A stretch of DNA of 64,000 bases from Sandarakinorhabdus sp. (GTDB lineage: Bacteria; Pseudomonadota; Alphaproteobacteria; Sphingomonadales; Sphingomonadaceae), in contig JAIMKW010000002.1 in NCBI GenBank assembly GCA_020692215.1, positions 62,001 through 126,000 of the forward strand. Reading direction: 5' to 3'. The notes below the pieces were generated by a model. The model was not told the origin of the DNA. It did no database searches and saw nothing but the letters and a program-made list of their open reading frames with translations. Every line of letters starts with the position of its first letter. Position 1 is the stretch's first letter. Below, one piece after another: positions 30,514 to 42,481 of this stretch. The translations under genes and the position numbers were made by a program.

Positions 30514-31584
30514 ATGAACCGAGCCAAGAGCCGCATTTTCCCTGTTCTTCTGAGCCTGGTTGTCGTGATGGCGATCGGCTGGGGCCTGTGGTGGTGGATC
30601 GAGGGGCGCCACTGGCAATCGACCGACAATGCCTATGTGGAAGCCGACATCGCTGTGATCGCCGCCAAGGTGACGGGCTATGTCGCGGCTGTGCCGGTGT
30701 CCGACAACCAGCCGGTAAAGGCTGGCGATCCGCTGGTGGCCATCGTGGATGCGGATTACCGCGCAGCTTTCGCCAAAGCCGAGGCGGATGTGGAACGGCT
30801 TTCCAGCGAGCGCGGTGCCGCTGGCGCGCGGACCATGGCCGAAGCGAGTTATGTGCTGGAGGCGGAAGCAGCCTTGCGATCGGCAGAAGCCGAGGCAAAG
30901 CGGGCGGCTGCCGATGTGGCACGTGCCGAAGGGCTTTTGAAGCAGGGGTTTGCGACTCGCGCCCTTGTAGATCAGCGCCGCGCAGAGGCAGAGTCGAGCA
31001 CCGCGCTGGTGGCAGAGAAGCGTGCCGCGATTGCAGCAGCGCGGGCTGGCCGCCAGGCGGCAACGGGTGCTGCAGGCGGGGCAGGCGGGGCACTGAAGGC
31101 CGCACTTGCCCAGCTGGAGACGGCGCGTCTCGATCTGGACAACACTGCCATTCGCGCGCCATTCGACGGCGTCGTGGGCAACCGGACAGTCAGGCCCGGC
31201 CAGTTTGCGCGGCAAGGGCAGCAACTGATGGTGATCGTGCCCGTCGAGGAGGCCTATCTGGTTGCCAATTTCAAGGAAACGCAGATTTCCGGAATGAAGC
31301 CCGGAATGCCGGTGGAGGTGGAACTGGACTCCTGGCCGGACGCACCCTTGAAGGGCCGCATCGACAGTTTCAGCCCGGCCTCGGGTTCGCGCTTTTCGGT
31401 GATCCCGCCCGAGAATGCGACAGGGAATTTTACCCGCATAGTCCAGCGGGTGCCGGTGAAGATCGTGCTCGATCGGCCGTTGCCGGAGGCCGTTCGCCTG
31501 GTGCCGGGAACGTCGGCCGAGGTGCGGGTCGATCTCCGGCAGGCTCCTCGAGCGCAGGGCAATCAGACATCGGGCGCTGAATGA
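30514..31584 (+). CDS. HlyD/EmrA-family membrane fusion protein of an efflux system
   Basis: The 356-residue protein has one N-terminal membrane helix (about residues 8-28), a biotinyl-lipoyl-like half ('QSTDNAYVEADIAVIAAKVTGYV') and a long alanine/glutamate-rich coiled-coil hairpin (about 90-200). It closes with the second lipoyl half 'IRAPFDGVVGNRTVRPGQF' and a beta-barrel. This matches EmrA-type adaptors that connect an MFS pump to an outer-membrane channel. Its stop overlaps the next gene by 4 nt. No TolC-like gene or TetR/MarR regulator is adjacent. Confidence 0.92.
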   Translation: MNRAKSRIFPVLLSLVVVMAIGWGLWWWIEGRHWQSTDNAYVEADIAVIAAKVTGYVAAVPVSDNQPVKAGDPLVAIVDADYRAAFAKAEADVERLSSERGAAGARTMAEASYVLEAEAALRSAEAEAKRAAADVARAEGLLKQGFATRALVDQRRAEAESSTALVAEKRAAIAAARAGRQAATGAAGGAGGALKAALAQLETARLDLDNTAIRAPFDGVVGNRTVRPGQFARQGQQLMVIVPVEEAYLVANFKETQISGMKPGMPVEVELDSWPDAPLKGRIDSFSPASGSRFSVIPPENATGNFTRIVQRVPVKIVLDRPLPEAVRLVPGTSAEVRVDLRQAPRAQGNQTSGAE

Positions 31585-33185
31585 CAAGCGGGGTTCGGCT
31601 GGCGTCTTCGGGCATCGATCCCGGTGCTGCCGAAGAAAGCGCCAGCCCGGACGCAGCCACCTTCTTTGCCTTCATCCTGATGGCCATGGGCATGTTCCTC
31701 GCCATCCTCGACATTCAGATCGTGGCGGCATCGCTGGGGCAGATCCAGGCCGGGCTCAGCGCCAGCGCCGACGAAATCGCCTGGGTGCAGACCAGCTACC
31801 TGATCGCCGAGGTGGTGATGATCCCCCTGTCGGGGTTCCTGTCGCGCGCTTTGTCCATTCGCTGGCTGTTCGTCATGTCTGCCGGGCTGTTCACGGCGGC
31901 AAGCTTTGTGTGCGCCATGGTGACGACGATCGAGGGCATGATCGTTGCGCGCGCGTTTCAGGGGTTTTTCGGCGGTGCGATGATTCCGACCGTCTATGCA
32001 GCCAGCTTCCTGATGTTCGGGCGTGCACGGCAGTTGAAAGTTACTGTCGCCGTCAGTTTCATCGTAACCTTGGCGCCCACCATCGGCCCGGCGCTGGGCG
32101 GCTGGATCAGCGGCGTTCTTTCCTGGCAGTGGCTGTTCCTGATCAACATCATTCCCGGCATTTTCATCACGCTGGGCGTCGCATTGCTGGTGAAACTGGA
32201 CGACAAGCCCAACCTCGATTTGTTGAAGCGGGTCGATATCCTTGGCCTGGTTGCGCTTTCGCTGGTCTGCGGCGGGCTGGTCTTCGTGCTGGAGGACGGG
32301 GCACGGCGACAGTGGTTCGAGGATGCGGCGGTGCGCAATATCAGCTTGGTGGTGCTTGCATCGGTGTTCGTGCTGTGGTGGCGGGTGACATCGGCTGACG
32401 AGCCGATTGTCAGCTTCAGGCCGTTCACCAACCTGAACTTCCTGGCTGGATCTATGATGGGCGCGGTGTTCGGTATCGGGCTCTATGGGCTTGTCTATCT
32501 CTATCCGCTGTTCCTCACCCGGGTGGCAGATCTGTCTTCGCAGCAGATCGGGACGACTGTGTTCGTAACCGGGCTGTTCATGGGGCTTACGGCCCCCTTT
32601 TCGGGCTGGCTGTCCGAGCGTCTTGATGTGCGGGCCATCGCCAGCCTCGGGTTTCTGTGCCTTGCCGGATCGACCTGGCTGACAACTGACATCACAAACG
32701 AATGGCGCTTTGCCGAGCTGTTTCTGCCCCAGGCGCTGCGGGGTTGCGGGATCATGTTCTGCATCGTGTCGCTCAGCGTGATGGCGTTTGCGACCCTGCC
32801 GCAGGCGATGATCAAGGATTCAACCGGGCTGTTCACGCTGATGCGCAACATGGGCGGCGCGATCGGCATTGCCATGATCAACACCGTCCTGGCGGTGCGC
32901 ACCAATTTTCACCAGGCCCGCCTGGCTGAAAGCGCAAACCCCGGTCGGGCCGAGATTTCCGAGCGCCTGGAGATGATGGCCGGACTGGCGACCCAGCGGG
33001 GTTTTCCCGACCCGGACGGCTATGCGGTCCGCGCGCTTGCCCAGATGGTAAAGCGCGAAGCGCTTGTGATGGCTGTGGCAGATGCGTTTCTTGTTCTTTC
33101 CATCCTGTTTATGCTGTTCGCGCTGCTTCCTCCCTTCCTGCAGAAGCCCGGAACCTTCAGCGATCCTTCCCCGGATGCGCATTAG
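31581..33185 (+). CDS. DHA2-family MFS multidrug efflux permease (EmrB-like)
   Basis: The 534-residue protein has about 14 transmembrane helices. It carries the DHA2 motifs 'LAILDIQIVAASLGQIQAGL', 'WVQTSYLIAEVVMIPLSGFLSRALSIRWLF', and motif C-like 'TLAPTIGPALGGWI'. Proton-driven export of drugs or lipophilic toxins with the adjacent EmrA-type adaptor is expected. The 4-nt overlap between the two genes indicates coupled translation. The substrate cannot be read from sequence. Confidence 0.93.
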   Translation: MTSGVRLASSGIDPGAAEESASPDAATFFAFILMAMGMFLAILDIQIVAASLGQIQAGLSASADEIAWVQTSYLIAEVVMIPLSGFLSRALSIRWLFVMSAGLFTAASFVCAMVTTIEGMIVARAFQGFFGGAMIPTVYAASFLMFGRARQLKVTVAVSFIVTLAPTIGPALGGWISGVLSWQWLFLINIIPGIFITLGVALLVKLDDKPNLDLLKRVDILGLVALSLVCGGLVFVLEDGARRQWFEDAAVRNISLVVLASVFVLWWRVTSADEPIVSFRPFTNLNFLAGSMMGAVFGIGLYGLVYLYPLFLTRVADLSSQQIGTTVFVTGLFMGLTAPFSGWLSERLDVRAIASLGFLCLAGSTWLTTDITNEWRFAELFLPQALRGCGIMFCIVSLSVMAFATLPQAMIKDSTGLFTLMRNMGGAIGIAMINTVLAVRTNFHQARLAESANPGRAEISERLEMMAGLATQRGFPDPDGYAVRALAQMVKREALVMAVADAFLVLSILFMLFALLPPFLQKPGTFSDPSPDAH

Positions 33186-34256
<1,071 letters not shown>

Positions 34257-34266
34257 GGGAACAGAG

Positions 34267-35466
34267 ATGAACATCCACGAATATCAGGCGAAGGATCTGC
34301 TCGCCAAATGGGGCGTGCCGGTGCCGAAGGGCATAGCGGCCTTCACGGTCGAAGAGGCGGTGGCCGCTACCAGCCAGCTTCCCGGGCCACTGTATGTGGT
34401 GAAGGCGCAAATCCACGCCGGTGGGCGCGGCAAAGGCAAGTTCAAGGAGCTTCCGCCCGAAGCCAAGGGCGGAGTAAGGCTGGCGAAGACGGCCGATGAG
34501 GTGCGCGCGGCCGCAACCGACATGCTGGGCAACACGTTGGTGACGATCCAGACGGGTGCTGCCGGCAAGCAGGTGAACCGGCTCTATGTGACCGACGGCG
34601 TTGATATCGCCAAGGAATTCTATCTTGCGTTTTTGGTCGACCGGGCGTCTGGTCGGGTAGCTTGCGTCGCCTCCACCGAAGGCGGGATGGATATCGAGAC
34701 GGTGGCGCACGACACGCCCGAGAAGATCAAGACGCTGACGATCGACCCTGCGACGGGCTGGCGCCCGCACCACGGCCGCAGTGTTGCAGCAGCTCTTGGG
34801 TTGACGGGCGATCTTGCCAAGCAGGCGCAATCGACCTCTGCAAAGCTGTATGCCGCCTTCATCGGAACGGATGCGAGCCAGATCGAGATCAACCCGCTTG
34901 CCGTGACAGACGATGGCAAGCTGCTGGTGCTGGACGCCAAGGTGGGCTTCGACAGCAACGCGCTGCCTCGCCACCCCGATCTCGTGGAATTGCGCGATCT
35001 GACCGAGGAGGACCCGGCAGAAGTCGAGGCCTCCAAGCATGATCTCGCCTTCATCAAGCTGGACGGCAACATCGGCTGCCTGGTGAATGGAGCCGGGCTT
35101 GCGATGGCGACGATGGATATCATCAAGCTGAACGGTGCGGAGCCGGCCAACTTCCTGGATGTCGGCGGCGGGGCAGACAAGGAGAAGGTGACCAACGCCT
35201 TCAAGCTGATCCTGGCCGATCCGGCCGTGGAAGGCATCCTCGTAAACATCTTCGGCGGCATCATGCGCTGCGATATCATCGCAGAAGGCATTATCGCGGC
35301 CGCCAAGGAAGTGAACCTCGGCGTGCCGCTGGTGGTGCGCCTGGAAGGCACGAACGTGGAGCTTGGCAAGGAAATCCTCGCCAACTCCGGCCTCCCCATC
35401 GTGAGCGCCAATGATCTTGGCGATGCGGCGCGCAAGATTGTCGCCGAAGTGAAGAAGGCAGGCTGA
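34267..35466 (+). CDS. sucC: Succinyl-CoA synthetase (ADP-forming) beta subunit
   Basis: The 399-residue ATP-grasp subunit begins with the classic '[22 protein letters not shown]'-type N-terminus (first 20 residues visible as [20 protein letters not shown]) and has '[12 protein letters not shown]' for nucleotide binding. '[23 protein letters not shown]' and the CoA-ligase half '[13 protein letters not shown]' follow. With SucD it converts succinyl-CoA to succinate with ATP or GTP formation. Strong ribosome-binding site GAGGGAAC. Its stop overlaps sucD in TGATG fashion. Confidence 0.97.
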   Translation: MNIHEYQAKDLLAKWGVPVPKGIAAFTVEEAVAATSQLPGPLYVVKAQIHAGGRGKGKFKELPPEAKGGVRLAKTADEVRAAATDMLGNTLVTIQTGAAGKQVNRLYVTDGVDIAKEFYLAFLVDRASGRVACVASTEGGMDIETVAHDTPEKIKTLTIDPATGWRPHHGRSVAAALGLTGDLAKQAQSTSAKLYAAFIGTDASQIEINPLAVTDDGKLLVLDAKVGFDSNALPRHPDLVELRDLTEEDPAEVEASKHDLAFIKLDGNIGCLVNGAGLAMATMDIIKLNGAEPANFLDVGGGADKEKVTNAFKLILADPAVEGILVNIFGGIMRCDIIAEGIIAAAKEVNLGVPLVVRLEGTNVELGKEILANSGLPIVSANDLGDAARKIVAEVKKAG

Positions 35467-36347
35467 TGTCCATTCTTGTCCATGCAAACACCAAGGTCAT
35501 CTGCCAGGGCTTTACCGGCAAGCAGGGCACCTTCCATTCGGAAGGCGCGATTGCCTATGGCACGAAGATGGTTGGCGGCGTCGCGCCGGGGAAGGGCGGT
35601 TCTACGCACCTGAACCTGCCTGTGTTCGATACCGTGCTGCAGGCGAAGGAAGCAACCGGCGCTGATGCGTCTGTCGTCTACGTGCCGCCCATGGGGGCAG
35701 CCGACGCCATTCTGGAAGCGATTGCCGCTGAAATTCCGCTGATCGTGTGCATCACCGAGGGCATTCCCGTACTGGACATGGTGCCCGTGAAGCGCGCGCT
35801 GGTGGGTTCGAAGTCCCGGCTGATCGGCCCGAACTGCCCCGGCGTGCTGACTCCGGGGGAATGCAAGATCGGCATCATGCCGGGTTCCATCTTCTCGAAG
35901 GGTTCGGTTGGCGTTGTCTCGCGTTCGGGAACTTTGACCTATGAGGCCGTTTTCCAGACGACCAACGAAGGCCTTGGCCAAACGACGGCGGTGGGCATCG
36001 GCGGCGACCCGGTGAACGGAACCAACTTCATCGATGTGCTGGAGCTGTTCATGGCGGATGATGCGACCAGGTCCATCATCATGATCGGCGAAATCGGCGG
36101 CTCTGCCGAAGAAGAGGCCGCTCAGTTCATCAAGGACGAAGCGCGCCGCGGCCGCAAGAAGCCGATGGTTGGCTTCATCGCCGGAACCAGCGCGCCTCCA
36201 GGCCGGCGGATGGGGCATGCCGGCGCCATCGTTTCCGGCGGGCAAGGCAAGGCAGAAGACAAGATCGCGGCGATGGAATCGGCCGGGATCAAGGTCTCTC
36301 CCAGCCCGTCCGAGCTTGGCACCACATTGAAGGCGTTGCTGGGGTAA
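35466..36347 (+). CDS. sucD: Succinyl-CoA synthetase alpha subunit
   Basis: The 293-residue CoA-binding subunit has '[16 protein letters not shown]', the '[11 protein letters not shown]' segment, and '[21 protein letters not shown]'. The phosphorylated active-site histidine is in '[19 protein letters not shown]'. Its ATG overlaps the sucC stop by 1 nt, consistent with 1:1 synthesis of the subunits. The next gene is a small VOC protein before sucA. Confidence 0.97.
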   Translation: MSILVHANTKVICQGFTGKQGTFHSEGAIAYGTKMVGGVAPGKGGSTHLNLPVFDTVLQAKEATGADASVVYVPPMGAADAILEAIAAEIPLIVCITEGIPVLDMVPVKRALVGSKSRLIGPNCPGVLTPGECKIGIMPGSIFSKGSVGVVSRSGTLTYEAVFQTTNEGLGQTTAVGIGGDPVNGTNFIDVLELFMADDATRSIIMIGEIGGSAEEEAAQFIKDEARRGRKKPMVGFIAGTSAPPGRRMGHAGAIVSGGQGKAEDKIAAMESAGIKVSPSPSELGTTLKALLG

Positions 36348-36370
36348 TCGGGCGAACGGAGGGGTCTGTG

Positions 36371-36775
36371 ATGGCGACAGTGAAGTCTCTCGACCACTTC
36401 AACATCCAGACAACCGCGCTTGCCCAGACCGCAGGGTTTTTTGCCGATGTGCTGGAACTGGACGCGCGGGCCCCATATCCGGGCGCGGATACCAGCCAGG
36501 TGATCTGGATGTTCGACACGCTGGACAGGCCCGTGGTGCACTTGACGACACCGGGTGCAACATTTGCCGCTGATGCCGATCGCCCGCCGCGCGACGACAC
36601 CGGGGCACTGCACCATGTGGCATTTGAATGTGAAGGCCATGCAGCCATGCTTGCCCGGCTGGACCGTCTTGGCCTTGAATGGCGATCCCGCGAAATCGAG
36701 GTGCTGGGGCTGCGGCAGCTTTTCGTTCGCGAGCCCAATGGCGTACTGCTGGAACTGAACTTCCGCGGCGACTAA
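36371..36775 (+). CDS. VOC-superfamily (glyoxalase/dioxygenase-like) protein
   Basis: The 134-residue protein has one or two beta-alpha-beta-beta-beta modules: 'SLDHFNIQTTALAQTAGFFADVLEL' opens the first and 'LHHVAFECEGHAAMLARL' and 'LFVREPNGVLLELNF' form the second. Likely metal-binding positions are His10, a histidine in the 'HHVAF' segment and the final glutamate in 'LLELNF'. The reaction is unknown. GGAGGGG lies 7 nt before the ATG. It sits between sucD and sucA, an unusual insertion in a TCA-cycle cluster. Confidence 0.8.
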   Translation: MATVKSLDHFNIQTTALAQTAGFFADVLELDARAPYPGADTSQVIWMFDTLDRPVVHLTTPGATFAADADRPPRDDTGALHHVAFECEGHAAMLARLDRLGLEWRSREIEVLGLRQLFVREPNGVLLELNFRGD

Positions 36776-36852
36776 GCCGCGGCGATGCTGTCTGCGGAGG
36801 ATGGGCTGGCCGAACTTTCGTCACATAGCTCCCATAAGGGCTCTATCTGCGG

Positions 36853-36881
36853 TTGAGAGTGGAGGGCTTAGCGGGTAACGC
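36853..36881 (+). promoter_or_regulatory. Candidate sigma-70 promoter for sucAB-lpd
   Basis: TTGAGA (36853-36858) and TAACGC (36876-36881) are spaced by 17 nt within the 135-nt gap before sucA. A start near 36888 would leave a leader of about 20 nt. This would let the 2-oxoglutarate dehydrogenase genes be transcribed apart from mdh-sucCD. Weak -10 match; found by eye. Confidence 0.3.
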
Positions 36882-36910
36882 TGGCCGCACAACGCGCACG
36901 AGGATGATGC

Positions 36911-39778
36911 ATGATCGACGAGCAGGGCCTTCCTGATCCCTTGCCACGCCCAAGCTGGGCGCGGGCTGCCTGGCCCCTGAATCCGGATGACGAGCTGACA
37001 CTTGCGCTCGATTACGGGCTGCCCAGGAAGGCATCGGCGGCGGTTGCAAAGGCCGTGGGCAAGCCGGTGCCGGCATCGTCCTCGGCTGAAGCGCAACTTG
37101 CAGCGCAGGATACCGTCCGCGCCACCATGCTGATCCGCACCTTCCGGGTGCGCGGGCATCTTGCTGCAACACTCGATCCGCTGGGGCTTGCAGAACGCCC
37201 GCTGCCGGCTGATCTTACGCCGGAGTATCATGGCCTTACGGACCTGAGCCGCACGGTGTTCATCGGCGGGATCTTCGGCGGGCTTGAAACCGTGACGGTG
37301 GCCGAGCTGGTCGATATCCTGCGGCGGAACTACTGCGGCCATGTCGGCATTGAGTATATGCACATCAATGATGTGGAAGAGCGCCGCTTTCTGCAGGAAA
37401 AGATTGAAGGACGGGACAAGGAAATCCATTTCACCCCGCGGGGAAAGACGGCGATCCTGAACAAGCTGATCGAGGCCGAGCAATTCGAGAAGTTTCTTGC
37501 ACGCAAGTTCGTCGGAACCAAGCGCTTCGGGCTGGAAGGGGCGGAATCGGCAGTTCCCGCGCTGGAGTCCATCATCAAGGTCGGCGGTGCGCTGGGTATC
37601 CGCGAGATCGTGATCGGCATGCCGCATCGTGGGCGCCTGAATGTGCTCGCCAATGTGATGCAGAAGCCGTTTCAGGCGATTTTTCATGAATTTTCCGGCG
37701 GGTCCTCGAACCCTGACGATGTCGGTGGATCGGGTGATGTGAAATACCATCTGGGGGCATCGACCAATCGGAGCTTCGATGGCAACAAGGTCCATCTTTC
37801 GCTCACGCCCAATCCGTCGCACCTGGAGGCGGTGAATCCCGTTGTGCTGGGCAAGGTTCGCGCAACGCAGCGGATTTTGAGCGACGGACGTGTGCTGACA
37901 CGCGATGATGAGGTGATGGACGAGGTGCTTCCGGTGCTGATGCACGGCGATGCAGCCTTTGCCGGGCAGGGAATTGTGGCCGAATGCTTCGGATTTTCCG
38001 GGGTTCCCGGCTATTCGACTGGCGGCACCCTCCACTTTGTCGTCAACAACCAGGTTGGGTTCACGACATCGCCGGCCTTTGCGCGCTCAAGCCCCTATCC
38101 ATCGGACGTGGCGAAGATGGTGCAGGCGCCGATCTTCCATGTGAACGGGGATGATCCCGAAGCCGTAACCTTCGCGACCAAGGTTGCAACCGAATTCCGC
38201 CAGGCCTTCAACCGCGATGTTGTAATCGACATGTGGTGCTATCGCCGGTTCGGCCACAATGAATCCGACGAGCCGGCCTTCACGCAGCCATTGATGTATG
38301 CGAAAATCCGCGACCATCGCTCGGTTGCAACGCTTTATGGCGAGCGGCTGATGGCCGAAGGGTTGCTGACGGCTGCGGAAATAGCCGCCATGGAATCAGG
38401 CTTCATCAAGACGCTTGAAGAGGATTTCGAGGCTGCGGCCAGCTTCGTGCCCAACAAGGCCGAGTGGTTCGGCGGGCGCTGGTCGGGCCTGCACCAGCCG
38501 GCAGACCCGGTGACAGGTCGGCGCGGAGCAGACACTGGCGTTCCGATGGCCCGGCTTACGGCCGTGGCAGAAAAACTGCATGCCAAGCCGGGAGGCTTTT
38601 CTATGCACCGCACATTGGAGCGTGTGGTGAAGGCCCGCGCTGCCACGATCGAGGCTGGCGAAGGGCTGGATTGGGCGACGGCCGAATCGCTGGCCTTTGG
38701 CACCTTGCTGACCGAAGAAGCGGGGGGGCTGGCTGGCGGTAATGGCGGTTATGGTGTGCGGCTTTCGGGCCAGGATTCCGGCCGTGGAACCTTTTCGCAG
38801 CGCCATGCCGTTTGGGTTGACCAGAAGACAGGCGACAAGTTCGCCCCACTGTCGACACTGGGCGGCATGTTCGAGATTTTCGACAGTCCGCTCTCGGAGT
38901 TCGGAGTTCTCGGGTTTGAATATGGCTATGCCATGGCCGACCCGAAGACCCTTGTGATGTGGGAGGCGCAGTTCGGCGATTTCGCCAACGGTGCCCAGGT
39001 GATGATCGATCAGTTCATTGCTGCTGGTGAAGCAAAATGGTTGCGTGCCAATGGGTTGGTTATGCTTCTTCCGCATGGATATGAAGGGCAGGGCCCCGAG
39101 CACAGCTCGGCTCGGCTGGAACGCTTTCTGCAGCTTTCGGCCGAAGACAATATCCAGGTTGCGAACTGCACAACGCCGGCCAACTATTTCCATATTCTTA
39201 GGCGGCAGATGCTGCGGCCGTTCAGGAAGCCGCTTGTCATCATGACGCCGAAATCGCTTCTGCGGCACAAGCGGGCGGTTTCGAACCTTTCGGAACTGGC
39301 TGAGGGGTCGTCGTTCCACCGGGTGCTTGATGATCTGGTGAATCCACCCGCCAAGACGGTGAAGCGGCTGATCCTATGTTCGGGCAAGGTTTATTATGAT
39401 CTGGCCGATGCCCGGGATGAGCAGGGGCGTGATGATCTCTATATCCTTCGGGTTGAACAGCTTTATCCGTTCCCCGGCGAGGTTCTGGCTGAATATGCAG
39501 CCCGTTTCCCCAATCTGGAAACCATTGTGTGGTGCCAGGAGGAACCGAGGAACGCAGGTGCTTGGTCGTTCGTCGATCCTCTGATCGAAGAAGCGCTTGG
39601 CAGGCGGGCGGTCTATGCCGGCCGTGCTGCTGCTGCTTCCACGGCAACCGGTCTTGCGCGAAGGCACGCAGCCGAGCAGGCGAAGCTGATTGCCGAGGCG
39701 CTGGGTGCGCCGAAAGCCGAAGTCAGGGCGGCGATCCGCTCCAGCCTGAAATCCAGTGCGCGGCGCAAGGCCGCCTGA
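36911..39778 (+). CDS. sucA: 2-oxoglutarate dehydrogenase E1 component
   Basis: The 955-residue thiamine-diphosphate enzyme decarboxylates 2-oxoglutarate and transfers succinyl to the lipoyl arm of SucB. It has '[11 protein letters not shown]'-type '[15 protein letters not shown]', ThDP/Mg sites 'GDAAFAGQG' and 'NNQVGFTTS', and the pyrimidine-half segment '[24 protein letters not shown]'. An in-frame TGA two codons upstream and GAGG before the ATG fix the start. The N-terminus begins directly at '[10 protein letters not shown]' and lacks the ~40-residue E2-binding segment ('FLxGANAxYIExLY') of most SucA proteins. This short form seems usual for sphingomonads (from memory). Confidence 0.96.
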   Translation: MIDEQGLPDPLPRPSWARAAWPLNPDDELTLALDYGLPRKASAAVAKAVGKPVPASSSAEAQLAAQDTVRATMLIRTFRVRGHLAATLDPLGLAERPLPADLTPEYHGLTDLSRTVFIGGIFGGLETVTVAELVDILRRNYCGHVGIEYMHINDVEERRFLQEKIEGRDKEIHFTPRGKTAILNKLIEAEQFEKFLARKFVGTKRFGLEGAESAVPALESIIKVGGALGIREIVIGMPHRGRLNVLANVMQKPFQAIFHEFSGGSSNPDDVGGSGDVKYHLGASTNRSFDGNKVHLSLTPNPSHLEAVNPVVLGKVRATQRILSDGRVLTRDDEVMDEVLPVLMHGDAAFAGQGIVAECFGFSGVPGYSTGGTLHFVVNNQVGFTTSPAFARSSPYPSDVAKMVQAPIFHVNGDDPEAVTFATKVATEFRQAFNRDVVIDMWCYRRFGHNESDEPAFTQPLMYAKIRDHRSVATLYGERLMAEGLLTAAEIAAMESGFIKTLEEDFEAAASFVPNKAEWFGGRWSGLHQPADPVTGRRGADTGVPMARLTAVAEKLHAKPGGFSMHRTLERVVKARAATIEAGEGLDWATAESLAFGTLLTEEAGGLAGGNGGYGVRLSGQDSGRGTFSQRHAVWVDQKTGDKFAPLSTLGGMFEIFDSPLSEFGVLGFEYGYAMADPKTLVMWEAQFGDFANGAQVMIDQFIAAGEAKWLRANGLVMLLPHGYEGQGPEHSSARLERFLQLSAEDNIQVANCTTPANYFHILRRQMLRPFRKPLVIMTPKSLLRHKRAVSNLSELAEGSSFHRVLDDLVNPPAKTVKRLILCSGKVYYDLADARDEQGRDDLYILRVEQLYPFPGEVLAEYAARFPNLETIVWCQEEPRNAGAWSFVDPLIEEALGRRAVYAGRAAAASTATGLARRHAAEQAKLIAEALGAPKAEVRAAIRSSLKSSARRKAA

Positions 39779-39801
39779 ACGCGCTGCCAGAGAGGACCAA
39801 C

Positions 39802-41079
39802 ATGGACGTCATTATTCCGTCGCTGGGCGAATCCGTTGCCGAAGCTTCGATCGGGCAGTGGTTGAAAAAGGCCGGCGACGCCGTGAAGGCTGATGAGCCG
39901 ATCGTCAGCCTTGAAACCGACAAGGTCGCAGTTGAGGTGAACGCTCCGGCTGATGGCGTGCTGACGGAATTGCTGTTTGCCGAGGGCGACACAGTGAATG
40001 TGGGCGCGGTGATTGCAAGGCTGGAGGCCGGTGCCGGGGCCAAGGCTGTGCCCGCCGCGAAAGGCCCTGCGCCAGCAGCTGGCAAGGAAGCATCTGCTGC
40101 GAGCAAGGAGGCGCCTGCTGCCAAGGCAGAAGTGCCTGCATCGAAGATGGAACCGACTGCGCCGGCGCCTGCTGCTATTCCGTCTGCGACGCCCGTGGAT
40201 GCCTATGAAGCCATGGCGCCATCTGTCCGCAGGCTGGTCGAGGACTACAACCTTGACGCCGCCAGCATCACGGGTAGCGGAAAGGACGGACGGCTGACCA
40301 AGGGCGATGTGCTCGCTGCCATGGATGCCGGGACGGCCAAGGTGAAGGGTGCGGTTGCCGCTTCAGCGCAGAAGCTAGCCCGCACGGAAGAGCGTGTGCG
40401 CATGACACGCCTGCGGCAGACGATCGCGCGGCGATTGAAGGAGGCGCAGAACACGGCTGCCATGCTCACCACCTTCAACGATGTCGACATGACAGCGGTG
40501 ATGGAGGCGCGGCAACGCTACAAGGACAGTTTCGAGAAGAAGCATGGTGTGCGGCTTGGCTTCATGTCGTTCTTCGTGAAGGCCTGCGTTCTGGCTGCGC
40601 GTGATGTTCCCAGCGTGAACGGCCGGATCGAAGGCGATGAAATCATTTTCCACGATTATATGGATGTGGGCGTTGCCGTATCCGGGGCTGGCGGGCTGGT
40701 CGTTCCTGTGCTCCGGGATGCGCAGGCCAAGGGCTTTGCCCAGATCGAGCTCGAAATTGCCGATTTCGGGCGGCGCGCGCGCGATGGCCAGTTGAAGATC
40801 GACGAGCTTCAGGGCGGCACGTTCACCATTTCCAATGGCGGCGTCTTTGGCAGCCTGCTTTCCACCCCAATTCTCAACCCGCCGCAATCCGGTGTGCTGG
40901 GCATGCATCGGATCGAGGAGCGGCCTGTCGTGGTGAAGGGGCAAGTGGTTGTTCGCCCGATGATGTATCTGGCGCTCAGCTATGATCATCGCCTGATCGA
41001 TGGCCGCGAGGCCGTGACGTTCCTTGTGCGCGTGAAAGAGGCTCTCGAAGACCCGACACGCCTTCTCATCGATCTTTAG
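39802..41079 (+). CDS. sucB: Dihydrolipoamide succinyltransferase (E2 of 2-oxoglutarate dehydrogenase)
   Basis: The 425-residue E2 has one lipoyl domain with the lipoylated lysine in ETDKVAVEV (Lys41), then an alanine/proline/lysine-rich flexible linker (about 76-130). A peripheral subunit-binding domain (139-174, '[18 protein letters not shown]') and the catalytic domain follow, with His396 and Asp400 in [18 protein letters not shown] precedes the ATG; the open frame further upstream lies inside sucA. It follows sucA by 23 nt and precedes lpd by 10 nt. Confidence 0.97.
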   Translation: MDVIIPSLGESVAEASIGQWLKKAGDAVKADEPIVSLETDKVAVEVNAPADGVLTELLFAEGDTVNVGAVIARLEAGAGAKAVPAAKGPAPAAGKEASAASKEAPAAKAEVPASKMEPTAPAPAAIPSATPVDAYEAMAPSVRRLVEDYNLDAASITGSGKDGRLTKGDVLAAMDAGTAKVKGAVAASAQKLARTEERVRMTRLRQTIARRLKEAQNTAAMLTTFNDVDMTAVMEARQRYKDSFEKKHGVRLGFMSFFVKACVLAARDVPSVNGRIEGDEIIFHDYMDVGVAVSGAGGLVVPVLRDAQAKGFAQIELEIADFGRRARDGQLKIDELQGGTFTISNGGVFGSLLSTPILNPPQSGVLGMHRIEERPVVVKGQVVVRPMMYLALSYDHRLIDGREAVTFLVRVKEALEDPTRLLIDL

Positions 41080-41089
41080 GAGCAAGACC

Positions 41090-42481
41090 TTGGCCGACTA
41101 TGATCTTGTCGTCATCGGGGGTGGCCCCGGTGGGTATGTGGCCGCCATTCGCGCTGCTCAACTGGGGCTCAATGTGGCTTGTGTGGAGAAGCGCGCGGCG
41201 CTTGGCGGCACATGCCTGAATGTCGGTTGCATTCCATCCAAGGCCCTGTTGCACGCAAGCGAACTCTACGAGGAAGCAGCGCACGGCAGCCTGGAGAAGT
41301 TCGGGATCACGCTTGGCGAAGTGAAGCTGGATCTGAAGCGTATGACGGCCGAAAAGGACAAGGCCGTCAAGGAGCTGACAGGCGGTATCGAATTCCTGTT
41401 CAAGAAGAACAAGGTGACGTGGCTGAAGGGCGAAGGAAAATTCCTGGACGCAAAGACAATCGATGTCGGTGGTGAGAGGATAACGGCCAGGAATTTCGTG
41501 ATCGCGACCGGATCGGAGGTGGCGTTCCCGCCCGGCCTTTCCCCGGATGGCGAAGCGATCATCACATCGACCGAGGCGCTGGATCTCAAGGCGGTCCCCA
41601 AGCACATGGTCATTGTTGGCGGCGGCTATATCGGCCTCGAAATGGGCTCTGTCTGGCGGCGGCTTGGCGCGAAGGTCACCGTTGTCGAGTATATGCCCAC
41701 CATTACGCCGGCGATGGACAAGGAAATTACCGCCGAATTCGCCAAGATCCTGACAAAGCAGGGCATGGTGCTGAAGACCGGCACCAAGGTGACCGGCATC
41801 AAGCGCAAGGGCAAGGGCGCTGTCGTCACCGTCGAGCCGGCTGCCGGCGGCGAACTGGAAACGCTGGATGCCGACATTGTGCTGCTGTCCGTTGGACGGC
41901 GGCCGAACACCGACGGGCTTGCTGTGGAGGCTGCGGGGCTGAAACTGGACGACAAGGGACGTGTGCCTGTCGGCCATGATTTTGCAACCTCGGTGCCGGG
42001 TATCTGGGCCATCGGAGACGTCATTGAAGGGCCGATGCTGGCGCACAAGGCGATGGACGAAGGCCATGCAGTTGCCGACAACATCGCAGGGCTGAACGGC
42101 CGGGTGAACCACGCCGTGATCCCTGCTGTTGTGTTTACCATGCCCGAAGTTGCCTCGGTTGGCCTGACTGAGGAAGAGGTGAAGGCTGGCGGCGCGCCCT
42201 ACAGGGTGGGCAAGTTCCCCTTCATGGCGAACAGCCGCGCCAAGACCAACCGCGACACGGCCGGGTTCGTGAAGATCATTGCAGACGAGGCAACCGACCG
42301 GGTTCTGGGCGTGCACATCATCGGCCGCATGGCCGGCACGATGATCGCGCAGGCGGCACAGGCGATGGAGTTCGGCGCATCCAGCGAGGATATTGCCTAC
42401 AGTTGCCATGCTCACCCGACGCACAATGAAGCGATGAAGGAAGCCGCGCTCGCCGTTCGCGAAAAGCCCATCCACATCTGA
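41090..42481 (+). CDS. lpdA: Dihydrolipoyl dehydrogenase (E3)
   Basis: The 463-residue flavoprotein reoxidises dihydrolipoamide of the E2 subunit with NAD+. It has FAD motif 'VVIGGGPGGYVAA', the redox disulfide Cys42/Cys47 in GGTCLNVGCIPSK, NAD motif 'IVGGGYIGLEMGSVW', and the active-site histidine in 'CHAHPTHNEA'. The start codon is TTG, supported by AGGAG seven bases upstream (41078-41083), and the family's first residues follow directly. Its stop overlaps the next gene (TGATG). Confidence 0.96.
   Translation: MADYDLVVIGGGPGGYVAAIRAAQLGLNVACVEKRAALGGTCLNVGCIPSKALLHASELYEEAAHGSLEKFGITLGEVKLDLKRMTAEKDKAVKELTGGIEFLFKKNKVTWLKGEGKFLDAKTIDVGGERITARNFVIATGSEVAFPPGLSPDGEAIITSTEALDLKAVPKHMVIVGGGYIGLEMGSVWRRLGAKVTVVEYMPTITPAMDKEITAEFAKILTKQGMVLKTGTKVTGIKRKGKGAVVTVEPAAGGELETLDADIVLLSVGRRPNTDGLAVEAAGLKLDDKGRVPVGHDFATSVPGIWAIGDVIEGPMLAHKAMDEGHAVADNIAGLNGRVNHAVIPAVVFTMPEVASVGLTEEEVKAGGAPYRVGKFPFMANSRAKTNRDTAGFVKIIADEATDRVLGVHIIGRMAGTMIAQAAQAMEFGASSEDIAYSCHAHPTHNEAMKEAALAVREKPIHI

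Noticed and set aside
28964..31162. 732-residue minus-strand frame opposite thioesterase, zapE and emrA-like genes
   Set aside because: It spans three well-supported genes on the opposite strand, is Pro/Arg/His-rich and lacks any known motif.
34620..36245. 541-residue minus-strand frame across sucC and sucD
   Set aside because: It crosses two conserved genes on the other strand and shows only low-complexity sequence.
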